The notes beneath the pieces are model-generated. The model ran no database searches, had not been told where the DNA came from, and saw nothing but the letters and a program-made list of their open reading frames with translations. A stretch of 15,331 bases of DNA, taken from assembly GCA_964597495.1 (NCBI GenBank), contig CAZQYC010000095.1, forward strand, positions 1 to 15,331, read 5' to 3'. Origin of the DNA: CAZQYC01 sp964597495 (GTDB lineage: Bacteria; Pseudomonadota; Gammaproteobacteria; Steroidobacterales; Steroidobacteraceae). The position numbers and the translations under genes are program-made. Positions 1 through 6,238 of the stretch are shown one piece after another (position 1 is the first letter of the stretch; the number at the start of each line of letters is the position of its first letter).

Positions 1-102
1 ATTTATTCTATTGGACACCGGATCGAAGGTCGTCACAATCAAATCGACATGAAACGTTCGCTGGACGAGATTACCCGGAGATTCATGATTCTCGAACGGT
101 AA
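1..102 (+). CDS. Possible C-terminal fragment of an unidentified protein
   Basis: Frame 1 is open from the window edge to a TAA at 100-102 and encodes 33 residues ending in MILER. The peptide is charged and looks helix-forming (KRSLDEITRRF), which is believable as the tail of a real protein. I do not recognise the family. It would converge on csrA, leaving about 100 bases between the two stop codons. An open frame of this length can also arise by chance, so this is a tentative call that depends on the sequence to the left of the window. Confidence 0.35.
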   Translation: MYSIGHRIEGRHNQIDMKRSLDEITRRFMILER

Positions 103-202
103 CAGATGATGGATTTTTCAGGGAACGGCAGACACCTCCAGGCTACGATTTGAGCTTTGTCCGCAGAATTCAGACATCCTCCCTACATCATCAGCGCAAC
201 AC

Positions 203-406
203 CTACCAATTTCCACCGTCGACCGGCATGCGCTTCCCTGCCCTCCCGTTCTTAATCCGTTCATAGACTTCTTCTCGATGAACGGCCACCGTTTTGGGAG
301 CATCGATCCCCACACGAACTTGATTCCCTTTGACACCCAACACCGTCACCCGAATGTCTTCATTAATCATGATGGTTTCGCCGACTCGTCGCGTAAGTAT
401 TAACAT
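203..406 (-). CDS. csrA: Carbon storage regulator CsrA/RsmA (post-transcriptional regulator)
   Basis: This 67-residue protein starts MLILTRRVGETIMI and continues through VTVLGVKGNQVRVGI and APKTVAVHREEVYERI, which is the complete CsrA fold. The two RNA-contact residues known from E. coli CsrA, L4 and R44, are both present. CsrA homodimers bind GGA motifs in mRNA leaders, often over the Shine-Dalgarno sequence, and change translation or stability. The C-terminal tail after about residue 52 (GRAGKRMPVDGGNW) is variable, as is usual in the family. The ATG at 406 has an AAAGG ribosome-binding site about 8 bases upstream. The gene follows the 94-residue protein by 57 bases on the same strand, so co-transcription is possible. 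Csr paralogues are known on Legionella elements with VirB-like secretion systems (LvrC), so a mobile-element paralogue is as likely here as the housekeeping copy. Identification is firm; which copy it is remains inference. Confidence 0.97.
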   Translation of the reverse strand: MLILTRRVGETIMINEDIRVTVLGVKGNQVRVGIDAPKTVAVHREEVYERIKNGRAGKRMPVDGGNW

Positions 407-463
407 CGTTAGCGCCTTTGGTAGATCTTATAGTTGGGCATCGAAGAATTGTAGTGATTCCAT

Positions 464-748
464 TCATTCAGTGCGTTCCTTAAGGTAATCATACAGGAAT
501 GAACGCTCTCTAAAGTTTGGCATGACTACCCCATTGAAATAGTCTTTAGCTAGCATCAGACATACAGGTGGAGAAACGGCTAACTTATGTTTAAGTCCTG
601 ATGGCCTCCCTTCCTCCGGAATGTGTTTCGCTGTCAGAATTGAATTCCCGAATTTATCGGCATCAAGCCTTAGGCTGATGGATCGTGCTACCCATCCCGC
701 AGCCTTACGCCCGTAGGCGCAGGCAACCTTCTTCTTGCGCACACTCAT
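464..748 (-). CDS. Hypothetical 94-residue basic protein upstream of csrA
   Basis: I do not recognise this protein. From the ATG at 748 it reads MSVRKKKVACAYGRK and so on for 94 residues to a TGA at 464-466. The first 15 residues are strongly basic, the middle has mixed strand-like stretches, and the end is acidic and aromatic (ERSFLYDYLKERTE). There is no signal peptide or membrane segment. An in-frame TTG at 763 would add five residues but is less likely. Neither start has a good Shine-Dalgarno sequence. It runs in the same direction as csrA, 57 bases ahead of it, and is divergent from the sigma factor gene at 849, with about 100 bases between them. Reasonable length and position make it a likely real gene, but the weak start keeps confidence moderate. 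Confidence 0.5.
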   Translation of the reverse strand: MSVRKKKVACAYGRKAAGWVARSISLRLDADKFGNSILTAKHIPEEGRPSGLKHKLAVSPPVCLMLAKDYFNGVVMPNFRERSFLYDYLKERTE

Positions 749-848
749 AGCTTGTGTCGGCAATTAGCCGGCGTATGCTGAGCTTGACTGTCAATCGCAA
801 CTCTATCCGGCCATAGGATCGTGGCATTCCGTTCAGATTATTTCGCAT

Positions 849-1451
849 ATGCCTGATACGCTCGGTAACAATTTGCACGTCACCCGGTTACTGGAACGTT
901 GGCGGGCAGGTGACCAAGGGGCGTTCGAAGAATTAGCGCCGTTGGTCTATAGCGAGCTTCGGCGTTTAGCCACTAAATACATGCGCGCGGAGCGACAGGG
1001 CCATACACTGCAAGCCACCGCGTTGGTCAATGAAGCCTTTATGCGCTTGGGCGGGCGAAGTGCACCCTTTGCCGACGCAGCTCACTTTTATGGCCACACC
1101 GCCCGGTTGATGCGGCATATTTTGGTCGATCACGCAAAATCGAAATTGACCAAGCGCCGCGGTAGCGGCGCGCAGCGCGACAGGGAAGCAGAAATCGATC
1201 AGCTCTTGTCCTCGACGGGCGGACTCGATCTCGTTGAGATTGACGACGCACTGGCAAAGCTCGCGCTTGAGAATGCGGAGGCGGCCAACGCCATGGAGTT
1301 ACATTACTTTGGCGGATTGACCTTCGAAGAAACAGCTGAGGTCTTACAAATATCCGTGGCAACCGTCACCCGTGACCTTCGTTTCGCCCGTGCTTGGTTA
1401 CTTCGACAACTGCAGAGCACGCACGTGTGCCCTCCCGATGACGGCGCTTGA
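849..1451 (+). CDS. ECF RNA polymerase sigma factor (TIGR02999 / Sigma70_ECF type) with Thr in region 2.2
   Basis: This 200-residue protein has sigma region 2 at about residues 12-100 (core FEELAPLVYSELRRLA, then LVNEAFMRL and HFYGHTARLMRHILVDHAK) and region 4 at about 130-190 (AMELHYFGGLTFEETAEVL, then VTRDLRFARAWL as the helix-turn-helix). There is no anti-sigma gene beside it. The acidic DAED motif of region 2.2 is replaced by Q-A-T-A at residues 55-58, so T57 sits where most ECF factors have Glu. In EcfP- and EcfK-type factors, phosphorylation of a Thr in this region by a neighbouring kinase restores core polymerase binding. The gene converges on the Ser/Thr kinase gene, with only 14 bases between the stop codons. 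The ATG at 849 has no clear Shine-Dalgarno sequence. Fold and family are firm; control by the kinase is inferred. Confidence 0.92.
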   Translation: MPDTLGNNLHVTRLLERWRAGDQGAFEELAPLVYSELRRLATKYMRAERQGHTLQATALVNEAFMRLGGRSAPFADAAHFYGHTARLMRHILVDHAKSKLTKRRGSGAQRDREAEIDQLLSSTGGLDLVEIDDALAKLALENAEAANAMELHYFGGLTFEETAEVLQISVATVTRDLRFARAWLLRQLQSTHVCPPDDGA

Positions 1452-1457
1452 CGATTG

Positions 1458-1486
1458 TGCCTCTGCTAATGAGAGGTGGTTTTTTT
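1458..1486 (+). terminator. Probable intrinsic terminator of the plus-strand sigma gene
   Basis: Seven bases after the sigma factor stop codon, CCTCT (1460-1464) pairs with AGAGG (1472-1476) across a 7-base loop, and two G-T pairs could extend the stem outward. A run of seven T follows at 1480-1486. The stem is short, so efficiency may be modest. The structure overlaps the last codons of the convergent kinase gene. Confidence 0.55.
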
Positions 1487-4114
1487 CTGAACCGCATTTA
1501 AGCGACGAAAGGCGATTCGCGTGGCTTCATCATTGTCGCCGCGTTCGTGGCGGAGTTGTTCGTAAGACGATTGCAAATACGTGATGGCACGTTTTCGATC
1601 TCCGGTATCCGCCAGTGCCTGGCCCAACGCATTTTCAGTACGTGCGATTAGCCAAGAAGGAGTCTTCGATTCTCGTCCTATCGTCCGCGCACTTTCGAGA
1701 ACGTTGACGGCTTCTTGTGAACGCTTCTCTCCCATGAGCGCCTCTCCTAACCAGTATTGCGTTGCCGCGACATACTGATGTTGAGGGGAGAGTGTTTTTC
1801 CGTAGATCGCGAGGGCAGTACGCAATTGGTCGACTGCTTCGCCGAAGCGGCCGATCTGCACCAAGAATTTTCCAAGGGACGTTTGAGAGTAACCCGTTCT
1901 ATAATGGTCTTCCCCAAGTGATCGCTGCACATTTGCGAGACTTTCGCGTAGTAACGCTTCGGCTTCTGCATTCTTGCCCTGGGCTTGTTTAATCGTCGCT
2001 AGGTTTCCCAAGGTTTGCGCGAGCTGAGGCCCTGAATTCTGATACATCGATCGATGAGCTTTGGCTACTTTCTCCATGAGCACCGCGGCATCGTCCCACT
2101 GACTCCGCTGAACAAATACATTGCCCAGCACGAGCTGCGCTAACACTTGATCCGGATGACCTTCGGGCAGGCTCTTATCGAAAAGGGCGAGTGCTTCGCG
2201 TCCAGCGCGTTCGGCCTCGTCTAGCCGGTTATTCCATGTATACAAAGCGCCCAGCTCACGCAAGGTGACGGCAAGATCGGCAGGCCGGTCACCCAGCTTG
2301 CGACTAATAGCAATGCTTTCCAAATAATGCTTTTCGGCGTCCTCCAACATTCCTTTATCGTTTTCCAAACGACCAGTCGCCCGCAAAAGAGCGGCACCCT
2401 CGTGGGTCTTCGGAATCACAGATCCTAGCAACTGTTTGGCTTCGTCAAAGTGTCGTTCAGCGGCTTTGAAATCCCCTTTCCCGCGTTCGGCGCCGGCGAG
2501 CTTCACCAGCGTGGACGCTCTTGCAATGGTGTCGTTGGGCGCTAGTTCTCGTTCAAGCGCGGCCGTTTGTTCGAGCAACTCCACACCCTTCGCGTATTGA
2601 TCGACACTGAGGTACGCCGTGCCCATTTCCTTTAAGAATCTCATTCGTATTTCCGGGTCATTCTGCAATTCATTGAGTCCTTTTCGGCTAGCCGCATCCA
2701 AGAGTTCAAGCGCCGTGACTGAACGACCCTCCGTCGCATAGAAATGCGACTGTTGAAAGATGGAACTCATCAGATTGGAAAGGCGTTCGGCATGATCCTG
2801 GCCGACCCGAGCTTGGCGATACAGCACAAAGGAGGTGATCGAAAAGATAACGAGCGCACCGGCGAGGATGCTCATGGCGGCAACGGGTACTGCGTGTCGC
2901 CGAACAAAACGGGTGGAGTAGTACAACCAATTACCATGCCGTGCATGAATAGGTTCCGATGCCAAGTAGCGTTGAATGTCCGCCGCCATGGCTTCGACCG
3001 ATGCGTATCGTTTGTCCGGCTCCTTTCGCAGGGCGCGCATGACGATGGCATCGAGGTCACCCATCAATAGGCCGCGGAGGCGAGCCACCGTCATCTTACG
3101 CGAACCGGCAGCCAACTCTGCAACGTAGTAATTCACTGCCGCTCGCTCATTGGCACTCGCCAGCGCGGCGCTCGGTTTAGGCGGATCGAAGATGCAGATA
3201 GCGCGCTCGATTTCGAGTTGATTGCTGTTGCCGATCAAGTACGGGCGTAATCCGGACAGCAATTCATACAAGAGTACACCGAGCGTATAGACATCACTGG
3301 CGGTCGTGATAGGTTGCCCGGCTATCTGCTCTGGACTCGCGTAATCCGGCGTGAGCGCACGGTCGTTCAAGCGCGTGAGCGCGGGGCTTGGGCCACTGCT
3401 CGCTAACAATTTCGCAATTCCGAAATCGAGGAGTTTTGGATTTCCACCGGCGGTGACGAGAATGTTGCTGGGCTTCAAGTCTCGATGGACGACGAGGTTC
3501 TTGTGAGCATATTGCACGGCTTCACAGACACGGCAGAACAAGTGCAGGCGTTCTGAAATTGACAGCGTGTGTTCATCGCAATACTTATCCAGAACCATGC
3601 CATGAACATATTCCATGACCAGGTATGGATACCCTTCCGTACTTTCTCCGGCATCGAGGAGTTTCGCGATGTTGGGGTGATCGAGGCTCGACAAAATGGT
3701 TTCTTCGGCGCGGAAACGGGCGGTCAGCGTGCTGTTTAGTAAGGCGGTTCCCACCACCTTGATGGCGACGCGAGCGGTATATTGTTTTCCTTGACGCTCG
3801 CCGAGATAGACGGTCCCAGAACCACCACGCCCCAAGATTCCGATCAGCTTGTAGTCGCCCACCGTTCGACCCACGAGTTCGTCGCCGGGCCCCGGACGCT
3901 GGCCAGATTTTGCGGCATCAATTGCCTGAGTGATGACGCTACGGACGTACGAGGTCGTTTGGTCAGCCTCAAGCAGCGCGCGCACATCGGCAACGAGGGC
4001 CGCATCGGTAGTGGCGTACTCTTCCAAGATACGTTCTCGCACCTCCGGTTCGACATCCACGACCTTCATGAACAGCGCGTTGAGCCGAGGCAGGTTCTTG
4101 TCATCCGTCTTCAT
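1466..4114 (-). CDS. Transmembrane Ser/Thr protein kinase with C-terminal TPR domain
   Basis: This 882-residue protein has an N-terminal helical region (about 1-85) and a Hanks-type kinase domain (about 88-385). The kinase motifs are complete: glycine-rich loop GRGGSG (95-100), VAIK lysine (119), HRDLKPSN (210-217), DFG (230-232) and ASPEQ (259-263). A hydrophobic segment at about 407-432 follows the basic stretch RFVRRH and predicts a single membrane span. The remaining 440 or so residues form many TPRs of the kinesin-light-chain-like type (for example AEALLRESL, AVDQLRTALAIYGKTL), which would lie in the periplasm. TPRs usually bind peptides or proteins, so this half is the likely sensor. 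The gene follows the second sigma gene by 22 bases with no clear Shine-Dalgarno sequence, suggesting translational coupling. It resembles the PknS/PknT partners of ECF43-type sigma factors. Kinase identity is firm; its ligand and substrates are inferred. Confidence 0.95.
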   Translation of the reverse strand: MKTDDKNLPRLNALFMKVVDVEPEVRERILEEYATTDAALVADVRALLEADQTTSYVRSVITQAIDAAKSGQRPGPGDELVGRTVGDYKLIGILGRGGSGTVYLGERQGKQYTARVAIKVVGTALLNSTLTARFRAEETILSSLDHPNIAKLLDAGESTEGYPYLVMEYVHGMVLDKYCDEHTLSISERLHLFCRVCEAVQYAHKNLVVHRDLKPSNILVTAGGNPKLLDFGIAKLLASSGPSPALTRLNDRALTPDYASPEQIAGQPITTASDVYTLGVLLYELLSGLRPYLIGNSNQLEIERAICIFDPPKPSAALASANERAAVNYYVAELAAGSRKMTVARLRGLLMGDLDAIVMRALRKEPDKRYASVEAMAADIQRYLASEPIHARHGNWLYYSTRFVRRHAVPVAAMSILAGALVIFSITSFVLYRQARVGQDHAERLSNLMSSIFQQSHFYATEGRSVTALELLDAASRKGLNELQNDPEIRMRFLKEMGTAYLSVDQYAKGVELLEQTAALERELAPNDTIARASTLVKLAGAERGKGDFKAAERHFDEAKQLLGSVIPKTHEGAALLRATGRLENDKGMLEDAEKHYLESIAISRKLGDRPADLAVTLRELGALYTWNNRLDEAERAGREALALFDKSLPEGHPDQVLAQLVLGNVFVQRSQWDDAAVLMEKVAKAHRSMYQNSGPQLAQTLGNLATIKQAQGKNAEAEALLRESLANVQRSLGEDHYRTGYSQTSLGKFLVQIGRFGEAVDQLRTALAIYGKTLSPQHQYVAATQYWLGEALMGEKRSQEAVNVLESARTIGRESKTPSWLIARTENALGQALADTGDRKRAITYLQSSYEQLRHERGDNDEATRIAFRRLNAVQKKTTSH

Positions 4115-4136
4115 GGATGTCTGCGCGCGATTTACG

Positions 4137-4715
4137 TTACTGCAGAGATCGGCGTGCCGCTGGAAGTTTTATCATGAACCATGCCTTCGCGAAACGAATA
4201 TGTTGTTTCACGATGGACGACGATGTCTCCATCATACGAGCCGTGTCGGCAACAGACAGCCCCGCAAAATAGTGGAGTTCAATCGCATTGGCGCTGTCAG
4301 GACTTTCTTGCTGGAGCTGTTCAAGGCACACATCGATCGCCAATAACTCGTCTTCACCTCGCGTAGAGAAGTCGTCGGTAAACGAAACGACGTATCGTTC
4401 GCTGCGTTTGTCAGCGCGACGTGCTTGTGCCTGATCGACCAAAACGCTGCGCATGATGCGCGCGGCCATGGCATAAAACTCGGGTTGGTCTTCGAATGCC
4501 AACCAAGGACCGCTCATTTCGGTCAGGGCGTCATGCACCAATTCAGTGACTTCCACCATCGGACGAAAACGCTGGCGTTGCATATAAGAAGTTGTGAGTC
4601 GCTGAAGCTCACGGTAGATGAAAGACTCCAATTGGCGTTTCGCCATCGGATCACTTTTTGCTTCGCCAACGAGTTGCTGGAGCCGTTCTGCTCGGGTGCC
4701 GTGCCATTGAGACAT
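4137..4715 (-). CDS. Second, divergent ECF sigma factor co-transcribed with the kinase
   Basis: From the ATG at 4715 this is a 192-residue ECF sigma factor. Region 2 runs from about residue 10 to 100 (SFIYRELQRLTTSYM, LVHDALTEM, FYAMAARIMRSVLVDQA) and region 4 from about 125 to 185 (AIELHYFAGLSVADTA, VKQHIRFAKAWFM). It is related to the sigma factor at 849 but diverged from it, especially in the linker. Region 2.2 reads E-V-T-E at residues 55-58, again with Thr at position 57 in place of Glu, but here flanked by acidic residues. The kinase gene follows 22 bases later, so the two form an operon. The longer frame back to 4775 was rejected because its 20 extra residues are arginine- and glycine-rich and unlike the family. 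The leader has GGA motifs at a somewhat long distance from the ATG. Confidence 0.9.
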   Translation of the reverse strand: MSQWHGTRAERLQQLVGEAKSDPMAKRQLESFIYRELQRLTTSYMQRQRFRPMVEVTELVHDALTEMSGPWLAFEDQPEFYAMAARIMRSVLVDQAQARRADKRSERYVVSFTDDFSTRGEDELLAIDVCLEQLQQESPDSANAIELHYFAGLSVADTARMMETSSSIVKQHIRFAKAWFMIKLPAARRSLQ

Positions 4716-4740
4716 GTTATTCGCTCGTCCTCGTCCGTCA

Positions 4741-4757
4741 CTTCCCTGCCTGGGAAG
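4741..4757 (-). promoter_or_regulatory. Leader hairpin ahead of the second sigma gene, with GGA motifs below it
   Basis: CTTCCC and GGGAAG form a perfect 6-base-pair inverted repeat with a 5-base loop about 25 bases before the sigma ATG. On the transcript, ACGGA and GAGGA follow between the hairpin and the start codon. ACGGA matches the ANGGA core recognised by CsrA proteins. A role in translational control is only a suggestion. Confidence 0.3.
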
Positions 4758-4868
4758 ATGCCTGACTTTGAGCAAAAAATCGAGACTTCCTATCTACTTT
4801 TAGATGCCACCTTACTGAAGAAAGCCCTGCCGCTTCGTTAGATCTTCCTCACGGGAACAGCTCGAAAG

Positions 4869-4888
4869 GTCGGCCCTCCGTGGCCGAC
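4869..4888 (-). terminator. Hairpin after the peptide genes, possible weak terminator or processing site
   Basis: GTCGGCC (4869-4875) and GGCCGAC (4882-4888) form a perfect GC-rich 7-base-pair stem with a 6-base loop. It lies 24 bases past the stop codon of the 55-residue peptide gene. On the minus strand it is followed by CTTTCGAG, not a long T run, so it is either a weak terminator or a 3' stabilising/processing hairpin that would partly separate the peptide genes from the sigma-kinase genes downstream. Confidence 0.45.
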
Positions 4889-4911
4889 AAAGAGAGGCTC
4901 AATGATGGCAG

Positions 4912-5079
4912 CTACTGTGGGATGAGCTGCAACGCCAAAGTCGCCTTCGTATTGGCCATTGCCTCGACAGAGATATCGCTAATAAACGTCTTTGATTGAC
5001 TGGGCGCAGAAGGAGGGAGGCTCGATCCAACGCTTCCAGCGCAAAGCAATGCAGTGAATACAAAAAATAAGCGTTTCAT
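4912..5079 (-). CDS. Small secreted peptide (55 residues), unknown function
   Basis: I do not recognise this protein. It starts at the ATG at 5079, preceded by TAGGAGCTCAC, an excellent Shine-Dalgarno sequence at ideal spacing, and ends at a TAG at 4912-4914. The product begins MKRLFFVFTALLCAGSVGSS, a typical signal peptide (basic start, hydrophobic core, small residues), followed by a Pro/Ser-rich linker and a 30-residue mature part ending LALQLIPQ. The Cys at 13 is not in a proper lipobox, so a secreted or periplasmic peptide is more likely than a lipoprotein. It lies 13 bases after the stop of the repeat-peptide gene, so the two are almost certainly one transcript. The strong ribosome-binding site and signal peptide support a real gene in spite of its size. 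Confidence 0.75.
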   Translation of the reverse strand: MKRLFFVFTALLCAGSVGSSLPPSAPSQSKTFISDISVEAMANTKATLALQLIPQ

Positions 5080-5092
5080 GTGAGCTCCTACA

Positions 5093-5454
5093 TTAACGAC
5101 GAGAGAAGATTTGTGGCGCTTGGGCTAAGCCGCCGTCCGTGTCCATGACCCGATATTGCGGTGATTGGGCTAACCCNNNNNNNNNNNNNNNNNNNNNNNN
5201 NNNNNNNNNNNNNNNNNNNNNNNNNNNNNNNNNNNNNNNNNNNNNNNNNNNNNNNNNNNNNNNNNNNNNNNNNNNNGGGCTAAGCCGCCGTCCGTGTCCA
5301 TGACCCGATATTGCGGTGATTGGGCTAACCCACCGTCCGTATCCATGACCCGATATTGCGGTGATCGGGCTAAGCCGCCGCCCGTGTCCAAAACCTGCAT
5401 AGCGAATGCATTGAAAGACAGCATCAGGCCAATGGAAACCAAAGAAATACGCAT
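5093..5454 (-). CDS. Secreted tandem-repeat peptide precursor, interrupted by an assembly gap
   Basis: The ATG at 5454 has AGGAG eight bases upstream. The product begins with a clear signal peptide (MRISLVSIGLMLSFNAFA, cleavage expected after AFA), followed by repeats of the 15-residue unit VMDTDGGLAQSPQYR. The first copy is degenerate (VLDTGGGLARSPQYR). The last copy changes to AQAPQIF and the protein ends SRR before a TAA at 5093-5095. The central copies are nearly identical in DNA. The 100-N gap lies inside the repeats, and the two sides are in different frames if it is taken as exactly 100 bases, so the gap size is a placeholder and the true length is unknown. Each unit ends in Arg, which could be a protease cleavage point. 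I do not recognise the family. A multi-copy peptide precursor or a repetitive surface protein both fit. Confidence 0.75.
5111..5394 (-). repeat. 45-base in-frame tandem repeat array
   Basis: The unit is 45 bases (15 codons). Two DNA variants of the Gly-Gly-Leu-Ala part are visible, GGCGGCTTAGCC and GGTGGGTTAGCC. Copies at the ends are diverged while inner ones are almost identical, the usual pattern of arrays that expand and contract by slippage or recombination. About three copies are visible on the 5' side of the gap and two on the 3' side, counting partial ones. Confidence 0.95.
5177..5276. other. Assembly gap of 100 N
   Basis: The run is exactly 100 N, the customary placeholder for a gap of unknown size, and it falls inside the tandem repeat where short reads cannot be placed. 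Continuing the repeat phase across the gap requires a missing length of 35 + 45k bases (35, 80, 125 and so on); 100 is not one of these values. Confidence 0.98.
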
Positions 5455-5803
5455 AGAAAGTACTCCTGCTAAGAAAAATGGATAATCGATCTTTGCGCTC
5501 CTAAGATGAGCGCGGAGCAAGAGTAACGATTCGCGTTAGACGACGGGATTTCTGCCCCAGGCAATGGCTATTTTTTTAGTGAATCGCGTCAGTCGATGAC
5601 GGATTAGGGGCAAGTTGGACCAGGGTTATAATTATTCTAAACTCGCTTCCCTGCGGCTTTCAGGCAAGGGATGAGATCTCAAGGCTGACGCCAAAACCAC
5701 ACTTACCGCTTATGTAGAGAGCTACGTATAAAAATAAGCGCCTAATACACGTAGGAACAGTTCAATCAGCCAACTAGGCTAATTGCTGTCTTCATGTGCT
5801 GTT
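5455..5803. promoter_or_regulatory. Non-coding stretch with leader of the repeat-peptide gene and several inverted repeats
   Basis: No convincing gene lies in these 349 bases. The part next to the repeat-peptide gene must hold its promoter and leader. It includes a 6-base-pair hairpin, GCGCTC (5495-5500) with GAGCGC (5508-5513), whose loop edge on the transcript carries AGGA. Further upstream are a small inverted repeat CGTCA/TGACG (5587-5601) and an imperfect larger one, CGCTTAT (5707-5713) with ATAAGCG (5734-5740), enclosing GTAG/CTAC. The region around 5610-5640 is AT-rich. I could not assign sigma70 or ECF promoter boxes with confidence. One of the structures near 5700 may end the secretion operon, but none is followed by a clear T run. 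Confidence 0.4.
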
Positions 5804-6151
5804 CTACGCACGGTGCATGAGGGCAAACCGTTTAGCAATATCCTGTAGCTGTAAGGCCGATGCCGTTTGCAATGGAATGGGTCCAGTCGAATCCCCTTCG
5901 GATTCGTTTTCATCGGCAGCACGTCGCAGCTGCGACTCTCGCGCTAACGCCGAGGGCGCGATGGCGACGAGGCGAATCGAGGGCCGTTCATTTCGAAACG
6001 ACTGAAACCAAATATTTGGGGTCGACAAAATGAGCCGCATCGGCTTTCCAATGCGAGCGTGGTCTCTCACTTCGCGCAGCAACTCCTCTACGAGCGAGAT
6101 ATTGAGCTTTGTAATCTCAACAGCCGCGGTCGCCGAAAGATACAAGTCCAT
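5804..6151 (-). CDS. Hypothetical 115-residue protein at the end of the secretion operon
   Basis: I do not recognise this protein. The ATG at 6151 is chosen because GGGGAG lies six bases upstream; the frame extends further to an ATG at 6175 and a TTG at 6196, neither with a good ribosome-binding site. The product is soluble, with no signal peptide or membrane span. It has an amphipathic helix near residues 19-33 (SLVEELLREVRDHAR), a strand-rich middle (MRLILSTPNIWFQSF, IRLVAIAPSAL), an acidic flexible part (ADENESEGD) and a C-terminal helix. It ends with a TAG at 5804. It lies 87 bases after the relaxase-tail paralogue and in the same direction, so it probably belongs to the same transcript as an accessory factor of the transfer system. 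Confidence 0.55.
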   Translation of the reverse strand: MDLYLSATAAVEITKLNISLVEELLREVRDHARIGKPMRLILSTPNIWFQSFRNERPSIRLVAIAPSALARESQLRRAADENESEGDSTGPIPLQTASALQLQDIAKRFALMHRA

Positions 6152-6238
6152 CCGCTGCTCCCCAGGCAGATTCATTCTCGACCGAGAAGATATCAATTTA
6201 CGAGTTTGGTTAATACTTGTTGCGACTATTTAGTATGC

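Noticed and set aside
118..336. Minus-strand 72-residue frame overlapping csrA
   Set aside because: It is an out-of-frame shadow of csrA, which is a clear family match.
784..812. TTGACT as a sigma70 -35 box for the plus-strand sigma gene
   Set aside because: No acceptable -10 box lies 16-18 bases downstream.
2744..3070. Plus-strand frames opposite the kinase gene
   Set aside because: They lie entirely within the kinase coding region, have low-complexity composition and no ribosome-binding site; they are shadows.
5111..5394. CRISPR-like array
   Set aside because: The repeats are directly adjacent with no unique spacers, and they are in frame in a coding sequence.
5114..5394. Calcium-binding repeats based on the DTDGG motif
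   Set aside because: Only part of the DxDxDG loop is present and the spacing of RTX or dockerin repeats is not matched.
5294..5485. Plus-strand open frame through the 45-base repeats, with a repeating MTRYCGDWANPPSVS peptide
   Set aside because: A 45-base repeat without stops is open in more than one frame. The minus-strand frame has a signal peptide, a good ribosome-binding site and diverged end copies, and the plus frame has none of these.
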